Shown here piece after piece: positions 11,237-22,200 of a stretch of DNA of 61,324 nucleotides. Source of the stretch: Theristus sp. LFF4_11 (Eukaryota > Nematoda > Chromadorea > Monhysterida > Xyalidae); NCBI GenBank assembly GCA_030248135.1, contig JASANC010004028.1, positions 1 through 61,324 on the forward strand. Direction: 5' to 3'. Every line of letters begins with the position of its first letter. Within the stretch, counting starts at the first letter, position 1. The notes below the pieces were generated by a model. The model made no database searches, was not told the DNA's origin, and worked only from the letters and a program-made list of their open reading frames with translations. The position numbers and the translations under genes were made by a program.

Positions 11237-13556
11237 TTATCTTTCAGTAGTTGTGTTTGTGTTCAAATTCAACAGGCTAGGCAAGTTGACAGTCACTGCA
11301 GGATTGGACGCCATTTGTGCGATTATGATCAAATAGGTGATCATCACTGAGGCTATCTGAAAAAAACATTGTTTTGCATGTATTTGATCAGTTTTTTAAT
11401 GACACAACAAGCCATTCCACTGAGAAGAAATGTAAGTTTTTAACAAAATGTTGCATCTGTGTGAACAGCTCAACAGATCTGTTGAACGTTCTGTTGAACG
11501 TTTCTTGTTCTCAGTGCCACTGGCCATGGAGACGGCATTTCGATCGAGCGTCACAAATCCGGCGGCATCCAGCGCGATCACTTCTGTCTTCATGTACTCC
11601 ATCATCAGCAGACACGATTGACGGTGCTAACATGACAACATACATTTACTCGCTGAGTTCGGGCTAAACATCAAGTGTTCAACTCTGACCTCAATGCTTG
11701 CTAAGCGCGTTTCTACCTCCATCCCACTGGGGTGCCACTTCTGTGCCAAGTTGTACATTCGCGGTAGAATTTGCGAAGCCTGGTAACAAACCAGTGAGAT
11801 GTTTGTTGTACGTTTTGAAACTAACAATCAGAGTGTGTTTCTGGTGCTATCACCCTGTCTTGCAAATAGGTCGACGCGACCACAATGGGCACAAATGTCA
11901 TTGCAAAGTTCAGCATCCAAACGACGCAGATGACGGTCTGGCGAAGGTCTGCGGAGTCCTCGACTCTGACGAGCGCGTACAAAAGGAAGCAGCCGGCGAC
12001 GACGAACGTCAGCAGGTTGATCAGCAGGTACAGCCCCGTGAACTGATTCACCGTGCTCACACCGGTCACAAGCGCCGCGAACGCCCGCGACACCCGTGCG
12101 CACACGTGCTCGGACACAGCGGCGCTCTCTGAAGTGCGCCAGCACGAAAAACACCCGGTCAACCACGAGTCTGTACCATCACTGCCACCATGCATGAACG
12201 AAACGGATGCATGAACTGTGCTCGCAATTCAGACACTTCTACTTTGCGCGGACACGCATTTTTAGCGACAGTATACGCACGTGGCCGTTTTTCAAATGAG
12301 ATCTGTCACGAAGGGTGTGCTTCGAGTGATACCCAAGTGGCGGACGATGCTGTCAGCGACTGCAGCGAGCAGCATGCACATCCACAGAACGGTGCACGTC
12401 GTGAAGAGCGTGGTGCACTGCGCAATGTGCGTGCACGCGGTGTTCGCGAGCCAACCGAGGTGATCGATACGCGCACTGCAACGGTCATTGCTGATTGGCT
12501 GGATTAGAAGCCGCTCAGTCTATTAGTGTCTGTTGTCACACACACCGAAAAAATGCACATGTAGGTGCACACGTTCGCGCACATGATCGTGCAGCTGCAC
12601 ATGTTTGTGCACTTATGTACAAATACATACAGTATACATTGTACAAATTACATGCACAAATTCGTGCAATTAGTTTTTGTTAAGCAGAATAAACATCCTT
12701 TGCTTCTTCTGAAAACAATGCAGATGCAGCCGTTTTTTTTGTTTCTGAAAAATGAACTGAGTCTGAATAAGTGCACGGGCTTGTGCATGTGCGTCAATAA
12801 GTGCACGAACACGTGGATCAACCAATGTGAATGACGTTTCTGCGCGTGCAATCGTGAAACACCAACGCATATGGCAGCAGTTGATGGCGTTGCGCGACTG
12901 CGTTCATCACTGTGCCCGTGGAAGCGACCGCGAACGAGAGCACTGCGCCAATCACTGCGTGTCGTCTCAGATTTGCTTTCTCAGGGTCGCACTCTATATT
13001 CAGTTGTGTCTAGAGGTGTCTCTTTGTATGGCCAAACCAATTTTTTTGAACCAACCAAATGCAAAAACAAAAGTGAACATTTTTTACCCTGAATGACATC
13101 ATTGATGGTTGTGCCGTTGAATCTGAACGAAAAGCGTCCGTTCATCAAATGACAGACAAACGCGAGCAAATGCCACCCGGCCGCAGTGGCCATGAACACG
13201 AGCGCCATGGTCAGCTGATGTTTCGGTTGACGTATCAAGTCGACGAGGACACTCAGTAGACGGACTGTGATCAGGAGGGCGCCCAGCAGCCAATACACCA
13301 ACAGAACACTCCCAAGCAAACGTTGCCAAAGTCGTGGCAGCCTGCGTGCAACGAAGAAACAAGCACCGACGTGATAGCCGAACAGAAGCACTGGCCAGAA
13401 GTGACGCTCGAGCAGTTGCGCCTCGTTGGTCATGGTCGCGGTCGGGCTGGCTGGTGGCGCTGTGCACGGCCTCGCATCGCAGATGCTGTTGGCGGGGCAC
13501 ACGCACTCGGCGGAGCAGCGGCCATTCGGGGGCTTGCGAGCAGTGCCTTCTTCCAT
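11237..13556 (-). CDS. Gustatory-receptor-like seven-transmembrane protein
   Basis: Seven exons join in frame: 13556-13088, 12954-12867, 12475-12333, 12128-11854, 11779-11690, 11626-11521 and 11352-11237, giving about 428 aa, the usual size for the GR/7tm_7 family. Hydrophobic segments appear in order in exon 1 (about residues 45-145, e.g. LLGSVLLVYWLLGALLITV), exon 2 (VIGAVLSFAVAS), exon 3 (LFTTCTVLWMCMLLAAVA), exon 4 (LYLLINLLTFVVAGCFLLYAL and VICVVWMLNFAMTFVPIVVA) and exon 7. The C-terminal block is diagnostic: AAGFVTLDRNAV followed by TYLIIIAQ, matching the GR motif TYhhhhhQ preceded by a 'GFFTLDR'-like helix. GR relatives are ion channels for taste, light or other cues (e.g. LITE-1/GUR in nematodes). 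The N-terminus is Cys-rich and its start is less sure. The ligand cannot be predicted. Confidence 0.7.
12690..12840. repeat. Dispersed repeat in receptor intron, shared with LRR intron 1
   Basis: The stretch TTGCTTCT...GAAAA..GAA.TGA..CTGAAT.A followed by TTGTGCATGTGCGT.AAT and GTGCA.GAACA matches 15880-16020. The adjoining 12550-12680 is rich in GTGCAC/TGCACA and forms an opposing arm, so a fold-back element is likely. Confidence 0.4.
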
Positions 13557-15559
13557 TTCAAAAATTTTCAATACTTTATTTCAATTTGAATGTAAAAATA
13601 AGGAAAAATGTGCGGTTCCGTGTGATTTTCCGCTCAAAGGGCTTATTTGAGCTTCATACGGTATTCGTGTTTCATGCGCTTTCAAAGACCGTGTCATGTT
13701 TCATAAAATAATAACCATTGCTGCGTCGTTTTGTTTGTTTTTGGAATGATTTTTATGTGATCTCATATGTATCTTGCGCAGGTTGACAATTTGTGTGTCG
13801 GTTTTTGGCTGCATGTACAATGATGCCTTTGAATGCAATCATGGGCTGCAGTTGGATAAAGATGCACGAAAATACAGTCCATTTTGCTGCGCTCTGCTCC
13901 CATGGAATCAGGGCTTTATCAAATTTTTCACGCAACGGAACAGATTTGTAAAAATCTTTCACAAAATACAAGTCGCAAAGTAAAACAAGTCAAGATTTGG
14001 TCCTGAATAATCTATATGGAAACGTTCAACCCCAGTTTCTGCAAACATGACCACAAATGACTCCAAACATTCCCGTTTGTATGAGTGTGTGAGAGAGTTG
14101 TTGAACTTTTGCTCCCAATTTAACGGCGGTGAAGAAAGTGTGCAACATCTTTCAAGTGTTTGTCTCAAGAGTTCTTCAGCTTTATTGAGAATAAAATTGC
14201 GATCTTCTCAAGCAGATATGAACGTGTGCTCCCACATTTGTTGTGCTTTTGACTGGTGGATTGTGAGAATTCAGCACAGAAATCAAGTCTCTGATCTGAA
14301 GACATTAGTTGAAAATGAACGTGCAAAAATCAAACAGCAAATTAATTCGACAAAATGAATTTTTCAGCTGACATACCCTAATGCCAATTGTTGGTCAGAG
14401 AATCTGTGTTTGCAACATGCAGCAACATGCGCGCGTACTGTGAACTGATTTTGTTGGACAAAAATATAAATACTGTAAGCCACCAAACGAATAATAATTC
14501 TAATTTCGCCTATTCAACAACACATTACCCATGAAAATGTAACCTGCAGCCAATGGTGTTTTCGGGCTTTGTTTGCTCAGCAGACATTCAGCTTCAGTTT
14601 TCGGAGGTTTCTTGTTTGGATAAACTGCATTGAAACGAATCTGAGCATTTATTATTACGAAAACGTCTCTGCGTGAAATTAGTCATACCAGTATTGGCTT
14701 TGACGCAGAGCAATATCGCCAGTTTAAAATCAATATGGTTTTCTTTTGCAGTGTGTTCCTTTTCCTGTCAAATTCTTGTGATTAGAATGGCGACAGTCCA
14801 ACGGATGTTTTACTGTTATTCTTGCAATTGTGGCTGAACGTAAAGTTTGTAATGAAATTTCAAACAAGCTTGCACAATCGTTTCCCATAACATAAATAAA
14901 CAGTGACCAAACTGCGAGTCACACTGACCACTGAGCGATTTATTTGATAAAGGGAGTTTGTTGATTCTATGGATTTAGACATTTCTTTCTCTCTCTCTCT
15001 GCTCTCGTTTGCAGATTCCCCCTTTTCGAGTCTATCAAAAATGTGTTATCGTTATCACCATCATTCCACTTTTCTTTTTTGATGATTTCCCAACAAAAAA
15101 ACGTGTGAGGCCCGAACTAAATCTCAAAAACACGTTGGTTTTTTGGCACAAAAAAATCTAGTTTACTGTTTCGGAATTCCCATAATTGAGCGCGCGTTGG
15201 TGACTTATGTGTTTGCATAACCGTGACAAGTTTACAATGTCATCTGTTTTGCTCACCATGTTTACCCTGTGATGAAGAATAGTATTGCGCTGTGAAAGAA
15301 GCCGCTTCCGTGTTGTGAGCAAAATTGAAATGTATGAAAAATGGTAAAGGAAAGATGTGGCTGAAATGCTTTCATTTCTTGTTTTGTTCTCTCCACATTC
15401 GCCAAAGTTTGTTTCTTCTCACAGTTATTGATTCCTTGATAATGACAAGCATCAAGAATCCGCCTTGAGCAACAGCCACTTTGAACTGCAACCCCTGGAC
15501 AGCGAAATTATGCGTTACCTGAGCGAGAATTCACCAGAATACAAGAATCGGACTTGATA
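13557..15559. other. Intergenic region between divergent genes
   Basis: About 2 kb without convincing coding signal, between the receptor start (minus) and the LRR gene start (plus). Regulatory DNA for both genes is likely here, but I see no specific site. There is a short CT-rich run near 14985-15005. Confidence 0.5.
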
Positions 15560-18500
15560 ATGAGCGACAGCCAGTTGCGAACGTGTCGGCTGCTGTGTTT
15601 GGGCGTTGTTGTGCTCACAGCAACCGTGCACACCGCACAAAGTGAATGTCCACCGACGCTGCGTGCACCGTGTCGATGTGCGTCCACCCGATACGAGCCA
15701 GTGTCCCTGATCTGTCAAGGTGCATCATCGTTGCAGGAGGCCCTGGCAGCACTCGGCAATCCGACCACGGTGCTCGACAGCCTGGTCATATCAGACACGC
15801 CAATCTCGCAGCTGCCTGGTAAGGTTCACGCAACAAAAATATTGCAAACGCTGATGCACATGCTCGTGCACCTATCGATTCACATGCGCAAACTTATAGC
15901 AATACAGATGCAACAAATTTTTTGCTTCTGAAAATCGAAATGAATCTGAATCAATATGTACACGAGTTTATGCATGTGCGTGAATGAGTGCAGGAACATC
16001 TGCAATCTGCATCATATGTGATTGAGGTACAGTGATTGATTCGGCCGACGCTGTCATTGAGAACGTCTACTGAAGCAGGTCACCCTCGTATCCTGGTGGT
16101 AGCGCATTAGACTCTCAGACACTCTGTGCGTTCGGGGCCCGTCGAGGGGTGTAAAGGCACTTAATGACAGAGGGAACTCGATGAGCACCCTACTTGACGG
16201 AGTTCTGTACGTTTCCTGGGTTAGCCCTGACTAAAAACATTGCTTAAAATGCCCAACAACAATAACTGAACAATTTCTCCAGCGGCTCTCAGTGTCTTGC
16301 AGTTCAGTTGAATGTTTTTGTGTTTTTATGACCGTTCTTCACATTCGCGTTGTTGCAGCGTACGCATTCAGTGGGCTGGCCATCAAGCGACTGGTCCTGC
16401 GCAACAACGGTCTCACCACGATACACCCGGACGCGTTCGATGACCCAATCGTTCAAACTCTGATGGAACTCGAGATTCGACAGAACAAACTCGGTGAAGT
16501 GCCGCAGTCGGGCCTGCCGAGACTCAGGGCGCTGCGCATCCTGGTGCTCTCCAAGAACGGCATACGTGCCATTCCGGCACAGGCTTTCGCCAGGTGCCAG
16601 CCGTTTGGTTGTCTTTGTGGTTGCTGTTGGCGTGTGTTGACCGTCACGCAACAAAGGTTCACATTTCAAGTGCTCAATTCAGTTTACGTTTTCGTGCAGC
16701 TATGAAAGTCGCCAGCTGCTGCGTCGCGTGGATCTGTCAGGCAATCGTCTGCAGCTGCTGCCAGCCGGTGCGTTCAGTGGCCTTGAAAAGTTGCGCGAAT
16801 TGAGTTTGGACAAGAACTTTCTCGAGGCGATTCCGACGGACGCGCTCGCGCCGCTGCTGACTCTCGAAGATCTCTCGCTCGCTGTGAATCGCATAAAAAC
16901 ACTGCCAACTGGTTGGTGAACACGTTTGAGTTGCAGACTTGCTAGTGCACCACAGTGCATTAGTAAACATGTTTGCTGAGAGAAATTGTGTAAAAGTTGG
17001 AAAAATCATCACGGATCCCATACGCCAAACAGAGTAACAGACTACTGTATTTACCGTCGTGAGAGATAAATCAGGTGATACTCAGTCAGACGGACAATTA
17101 CAGAATGTGTTCATGCCTTCGTTTGCTTTACAGGTTCGCTGCCGTTTGCGAACTTGAAATCGCTCAGTCTTGAAGTGAACAAGATCGACTACATCGCAAG
17201 GCATGCATTTCAAACAGTGCCCAATCTACTTTACCTCTACCTTGGTAGCAATCGATTCTCATCGGTCGACCCCCAGATGTTCTTCTACATTCCGAAGTTG
17301 AAAGTGCTCGCACTCAGTAACAATCCACAAATTGAACGCCTCTCCTCGAATGCATTTCAGTATATTCCTGATCTCGTAAGTGGGGAACTTTTTAATGTTT
17401 ATTTTTAACTGAAATGCTTTACGGCATTTTTTAAAATTGGTTTTTTAATTAGGTGCGTCTCGAGATGAGCGATTGCTCAATCAAAAGCATCGATGGTGGT
17501 GCGATGCAGAAGATTCGTCAAGTGCAAGTAATCGTGATGAATAGTAATAAATTGCAACGGTTGGCTTTTTTAGGGTTTTATTGCTCAAGACTGTTTCTAA
17601 TTAAAAAAGACTTTTTTAAATGCATTCCTACAGAGCTGATATGGTTGTCAATTCAATTTTTTTAGAATTTTATCGAACACATTCAACGGTTTGACATCGC
17701 TCGTATCGCTCGACCTCAAATCGAACGAAATTACCGAGATCGAAAATCGGGCGTTCAGTGCGTTGCCGGCGTTGAGGTGAACTTTGGCGCGAACGTGTTG
17801 ATTTCAGTCTATCTACTTTTCGTAACGCCACAACGTTGTTCAGGCATCTTGACATCGGCAGCAACCGCATCAGCAGTCTGCCCGCACAAACCTTTTGGAA
17901 TACATTCGCCCGTACGCAGCCTCCGACCGCGCGCATGCTTTACCTTTACGGTGTGTCGATGTCTTTTTTCTCCCAGCCATAATGAGCCAAGCAGAGGCTA
18001 ACGGTTCTGTACACTTGCGTCAGACAATCCGTGGCAGTGCGACGCAGCGTTACGCTGGCTGCGCGATTGGCTGCGTGCCAACATGGACGTGGTCATCGAC
18101 GCGCCCGGCCACCAGCCGACCACATGCCACCAGCCGGCGGTGCTGCGCGGCCAGCCACTGCGGTACTGCACATGCACTTTTCTGAAACATCGCCGTTCAA
18201 AAGCACCGATTGTGTCTCTGCACGGGCTCACTGTGTTGCAGATCGTCCACTGAGAGCACGAGCAGCGCGCACACGTCACCCAGTGGCTCGACCACTGCAG
18301 CACCAATCGCAGTCGCCCGTCCCCCGCTCTCAAAGAGCTCATCGATTGATTTGCTTGCTGTGGTGCTTGGTAGGTGGCGTTGGACACGTTGCATGCCGTG
18401 CAGAGTACGTAAAGCCAAAGCACGTTCGCATGGGGACTGATGACGATGCGTAGTGCGCTTGACGCGAGTGGTCCGTCACCGCACCGCTCTGTCGATCTTG

Positions 18501-18976
18501 CGCACACGTTAAAAAATATGACCCTGTCAATGCAGTGGCCAGCCAGTGCGCTCAGTTTCAAACCCCTTTCAAAGAGCGCAATGCAAGTTGCCCCGATTCC
18601 GTCAGGCATCATCCTGGGCATCTTCTGTCTGTCGCTGCTGCTGCTGCTTCTCGTGCGCTATTTCGTGTCGCGCACGCGTCGCGATCGCAAGCAGTCGCTC
18701 GAGGACGAGCGCCGTCTCGCGGCTGGCAGTGCGATCTCAGCACAGAGTGCCGGCTACCACGTCACCGCCGGCAGCATCGCTGCAGGCCACGTCTATCCGG
18801 ACACTCCAGAGCCGATCTACCGCAGTGCACGCTCCGGTTACGCGCCGACGGCCTCCATGGGCACGTACGCCTACAGCACGGACAACAACAACCACAACAG
18901 GATGCTGCCCAATCGACCGCCACCGCAGCAACAACACGCGTATTTTCTCAATCGGCCGTGGTATTGGTGGTTTTGA
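15560..18976 (+). CDS. Transmembrane extracellular leucine-rich-repeat protein (SYM-1/LET-4-like)
   Basis: Ten exons join in frame: 15560-15818, 16359-16593, 16700-16911, 17134-17375, 17453-17559, 17666-17776, 17844-17950, 18024-18162, 18242-18369 and 18543-18976 (the last acceptor is the least certain), giving about 657 aa. Residues 1-31 are a signal peptide (LLCLGVVVLTATVHTAQS). An N-terminal cysteine cluster CPPTLRAPCRC.STRYEPVSLIC closely resembles the C. elegans SYM-1/LET-4 eLRR group, which organises apical extracellular matrix. About eleven LRRs follow (e.g. LKSLSLEVNKIDYI, LVSLDLKSNEITEI), then an LRRCT cap (NPWQCDAALRWLRDWL). A Ser/Thr-rich stalk leads to one transmembrane helix near residues 535-556 (GIILGIFCLSLLLLLLVRYF) and a cytosolic tail with several tyrosines and a poly-Gln/Asn stretch. 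It is probably a cell-surface matrix or adhesion protein. Confidence 0.82.
15880..16020. repeat. Dispersed repeat in LRR gene intron 1
   Basis: It shares the block described at 12690-12840 (TTTGCTTCTGAAAATCGAAA, TGAATCTGAATCAATATG, GCATGTGCGTGAATGAGTGC). Confidence 0.4.
16080..16237 (+). mobile_element. tRNA-derived SINE, copy 1
   Basis: The head looks like a tRNA: CCTGGTGGTAGCGCATTAGA contains an A-box-like TGGTGGTAGCGC, and GTTCGGGGCCCG sits where a B box would be. The body (ATGAC AGAGGGAACTCGATGAGC, ACCCTACTTGACGG) and the tail GGTTAGCCCTGACTAAAAAC match a second copy at 43734-43888 in the opposite orientation. It lies in LRR gene intron 1. Confidence 0.7.
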
Positions 18977-19073
18977 GTGGTTTTTCATGAGTTTATTTAT
19001 AACAGTTTGTAAACGCTGAGAAAAAGTATAGGGGCATTTTTTAAACCGAGTGGCGAACAGTGCAAAAAGCTAC

Positions 19074-19231
19074 AGTCTAATTCCATAACATATATCCAAC
19101 CAGTTGATTGGTTGATTGGCACGTGATGCATGGATTCCATGCAAACCAAACTCCGACTCCCCCTCAATTCATGCACAGAATGCATGCATCAACCAATCAG
19201 CTAGTTGGATATGTTATAGAGTTAGAGTATA
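19074..19231. mobile_element. Short MITE (about 158 bp) after the LRR gene
   Basis: The left arm TCTAATTCCATAACATATAT-CCAACCAG-TTGATTGGTTG pairs with the right arm, which reverse-complements to CTCTAACTCTATAACATATCC-AACTAGCTGATTGGTTG. TA flanks are plausible. The element sits about 100 bp past the LRR stop. Confidence 0.6.
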
Positions 19232-22200
19232 CCAATAAATCACTTTTGGCTCTTCTGTTCAGTGGTACTTTTTTGAAAAATGCTGCGATTGCTGTTTGTG
19301 AATGTTGATTGTTTTTGATTTATTTATTGCGGCTTATATTTTGTTTTCTTTTTTTTGTTTTTTGGTGTTTAAAAATGTTATTGGCGCCCATACTGAATTA
19401 TTTATTGCTTTGACAAATTTAAGCAAGCGTTATTCATTTTCCACGTTATGTACGGAATGGCCGAGTAAACATGGCAGCTTTTTTTCAGGGTGCAAGTAGC
19501 GCGCGAAATTTGAATGACAAAAAAGACGTTCAGAAACCCAATTGTGTGTCAAATTTGACGTGTCTTTTTTTAACTAATTTTTTAAAAATTAAATTAAATT
19601 AAACTGACTGATCCCGCTTTGATAGAGAATACAAGGACTGTCTTATTTATTCGGCCATACTGTAAAAATCAAAAGTTAAGTTGGTGTAAATGTGACAGAT
19701 TCGGCAACAGGCAGCAGGAAACTGTCAGAATTCCAGAACACCGCCGCAGAACTTCGTTCTCGGTTTTTGTAGCAAAATCGTTTCAATAAATGTTGCATTT
19801 TCACAATCATCGCTTTTTTCGTGTTTGTTGACGATGTTTTCCAGATGTGTACTGCCATGCCATTACGTTTTTGTTTTGTTTTTGTTATTTATTGTGTTTC
19901 CATTGCCACGTTATCATGTGTGTATTCGCACACCGAAAACAGAAAGACAGAAAAATATAGAATAATTGGTACTTGGTGCTTAAGTTCCACAAGCATGTTC
20001 CAAAAGAGCAAAAAAACGTTTTTATACAGAACAGACAGTGTTTCAAGTGGTATGTCTCAGTCGTCCGACTGAACGACACGACACTTTGTTAGCTGCACGT
20101 TCGTTTCAGAGCACGCAGCACAGTTGCGACCTTCACAAGCTGAGAGATGACAGCAGCGCTCGGGACTCGGTGAAAAAGACTTTGTTGTTGTGTAATATTA
20201 AAACATTCGTTGCGAACGGGGCACGCACGCACGTTTTTGCGTTTTTTTTTGATCGCAAACGTCGCCCGGTAGATGGGACACACAGTGGCGATGTTTTGTT
20301 TTGTTTTTTTGTTCATGTTCGGCCATATTTTTTTACGTCCACAAGAGCGCAGCGGCTGAGTGACAGTGGCACACAACTGAGTGGTCTCAGCGCTGCGTTC
20401 GTACTTCAGTCTCAGTGACTTACGTAGCTACAAAAGGGTTTTTCAAATCTGAAAAACTGACGCTGTGAGAAAAAAACCTATTGGATTCATTCACGCGTCA
20501 AAAAACATCGCTTCATGGTTTCATGGCTCGATTTTCATTCATCCGAATAGGCGAAAGAACCAAATTTTCTGCACTCACTGAAGAAACTATTCTTTTTTAC
20601 TTGCTAAATGCCTCGCAACTTTGGTAGCACAATTAGTAGCACCGTGTGCCTCGGTAGCCGCGAACAGCAAACGCGTGCACAGTGGTCGCACATGAAAGTT
20701 GGCATTGAGAATTGAGGCAAGGATGTGTCTGCACACAAATGCACACTTCCACGTGACCGATGTAGCAACAGCATTTTTATTATCATCATTATGTGCGCCG
20801 CAACCGATATGGCAACGTCAAAAACTTTGCGACACGACGCAAAAAACACACGGACACAAACAAACGCGACATTGGAGACGAGAACGGCCAGCGCACACAC
20901 GATAGACGACATGGCACGCACACGAATGCGCCACATGTAAACTGGCGCATCCTGCTTGCTGCCGATGTAGGCAAGCTGTCGGCTGAAAAAAACGCGCGCC
21001 GTTATAGCCGTTCCCGTTCGTGTATGGCTGCAGAAGTGAAACGAACACTTTTGGACACAAGAACGAGACACGCGGAGACTTACAAGTCGAACACACACAC
21101 GACAGCAGGGTAAACGAGCTACACAGACGACAGCCGATATAATGACATTTAGAAGTTAGTTGGCTGCTGTTGCGCTGACTTTGTGTAAAAGGCGACGCAA
21201 AAACCACACCGATCCAACCGACCGCTATGTGGCCCCGAGCGCACTAACAACATTGCGCAATTGTATGCGCGTTCGCGGACCTGCGACAACAGCGAGCATG
21301 CGAGACGCACGGTTTTTTGCAGCCGCAACGTCCGACTGAGGCGTGTTCGACCATCGTGCACGATGAAATCATAATACTGATCATCGGTCTGGTGCGTACG
21401 CGAGGGCAACATGTCACAGAGTTTTGGTGTGGTCGCCAAGTTTTTTAGATATGGCGTTTAGCATTTGCACTGAGACTGATGCGGAAAAAGCAGGTCGTTT
21501 CACGTGTGTTCAAAAGTTGAAAACTGAACGGCAGACAGAACCCACAGTTTGCAGATAACGATCGTGTTGTGCTGCGGTTTTGAACTGAAACGTCGAATGT
21601 TTTCTGTTGACAAAAAACGCGAAAAAAACAAACTGTAACATTCAACCAAAGTTCAGCCACAAAGTGATCGTTTGCAAAGATCGAACGAAAGCTCTGGTTC
21701 GGCACAGACAGCACGCATGCAGCAAGTTGCAGTAGGAGCGCGTGTGCTTGAGGGTGCTGCGCAATGGACAATGCGAACACAAAACGAGCTCATTAGTGGC
21801 ACACACAACCAAAAACAGACCCGAACGCTTTTTTTGCACCGTATCCTCAAGAATGTTTACGGACGCCGCGCCCTAAAATGAACCCGGTCTAGCCCATCAG
21901 GGAGCATCAACGTCGGTTGTTCGTTCGCTCGGTCTGAAAAAAAGCGAAAGAGACGAACGGGAACGCATCCGAAAGAGAAAGGAGAACGAGACAGAGAAAT
22001 TAACTTTTCCACAAAGTGTGCGCACTGAAAAAAGACAATTCAGTTTGGCAGTGTGACTCGGCTGCCGCACGAACGTCAGTCAGCGGCGCAGTATCACACG
22101 TCATCCTCTCTTTTCTTCATCGTTCACGTTTTTTTTCTGTTCGCTGGTCGCTTTTTCTTGGTGCATGTTAGAAAGCAGCGTTTTGCCACTGGGCCGAGTG

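Noticed and set aside
16080..16140. Functional tRNA gene
   Set aside because: The A- and B-box-like words are degenerate, no complete cloverleaf can be drawn, and the same unit with a non-tRNA body recurs elsewhere: a SINE.
18031..18453. Arg/Ala-rich plus-strand frame in the LRR gene
   Set aside because: Shadow of the LRRCT exon in another frame; the LRRCT frame with phase-matched splice sites is clearly the real one.
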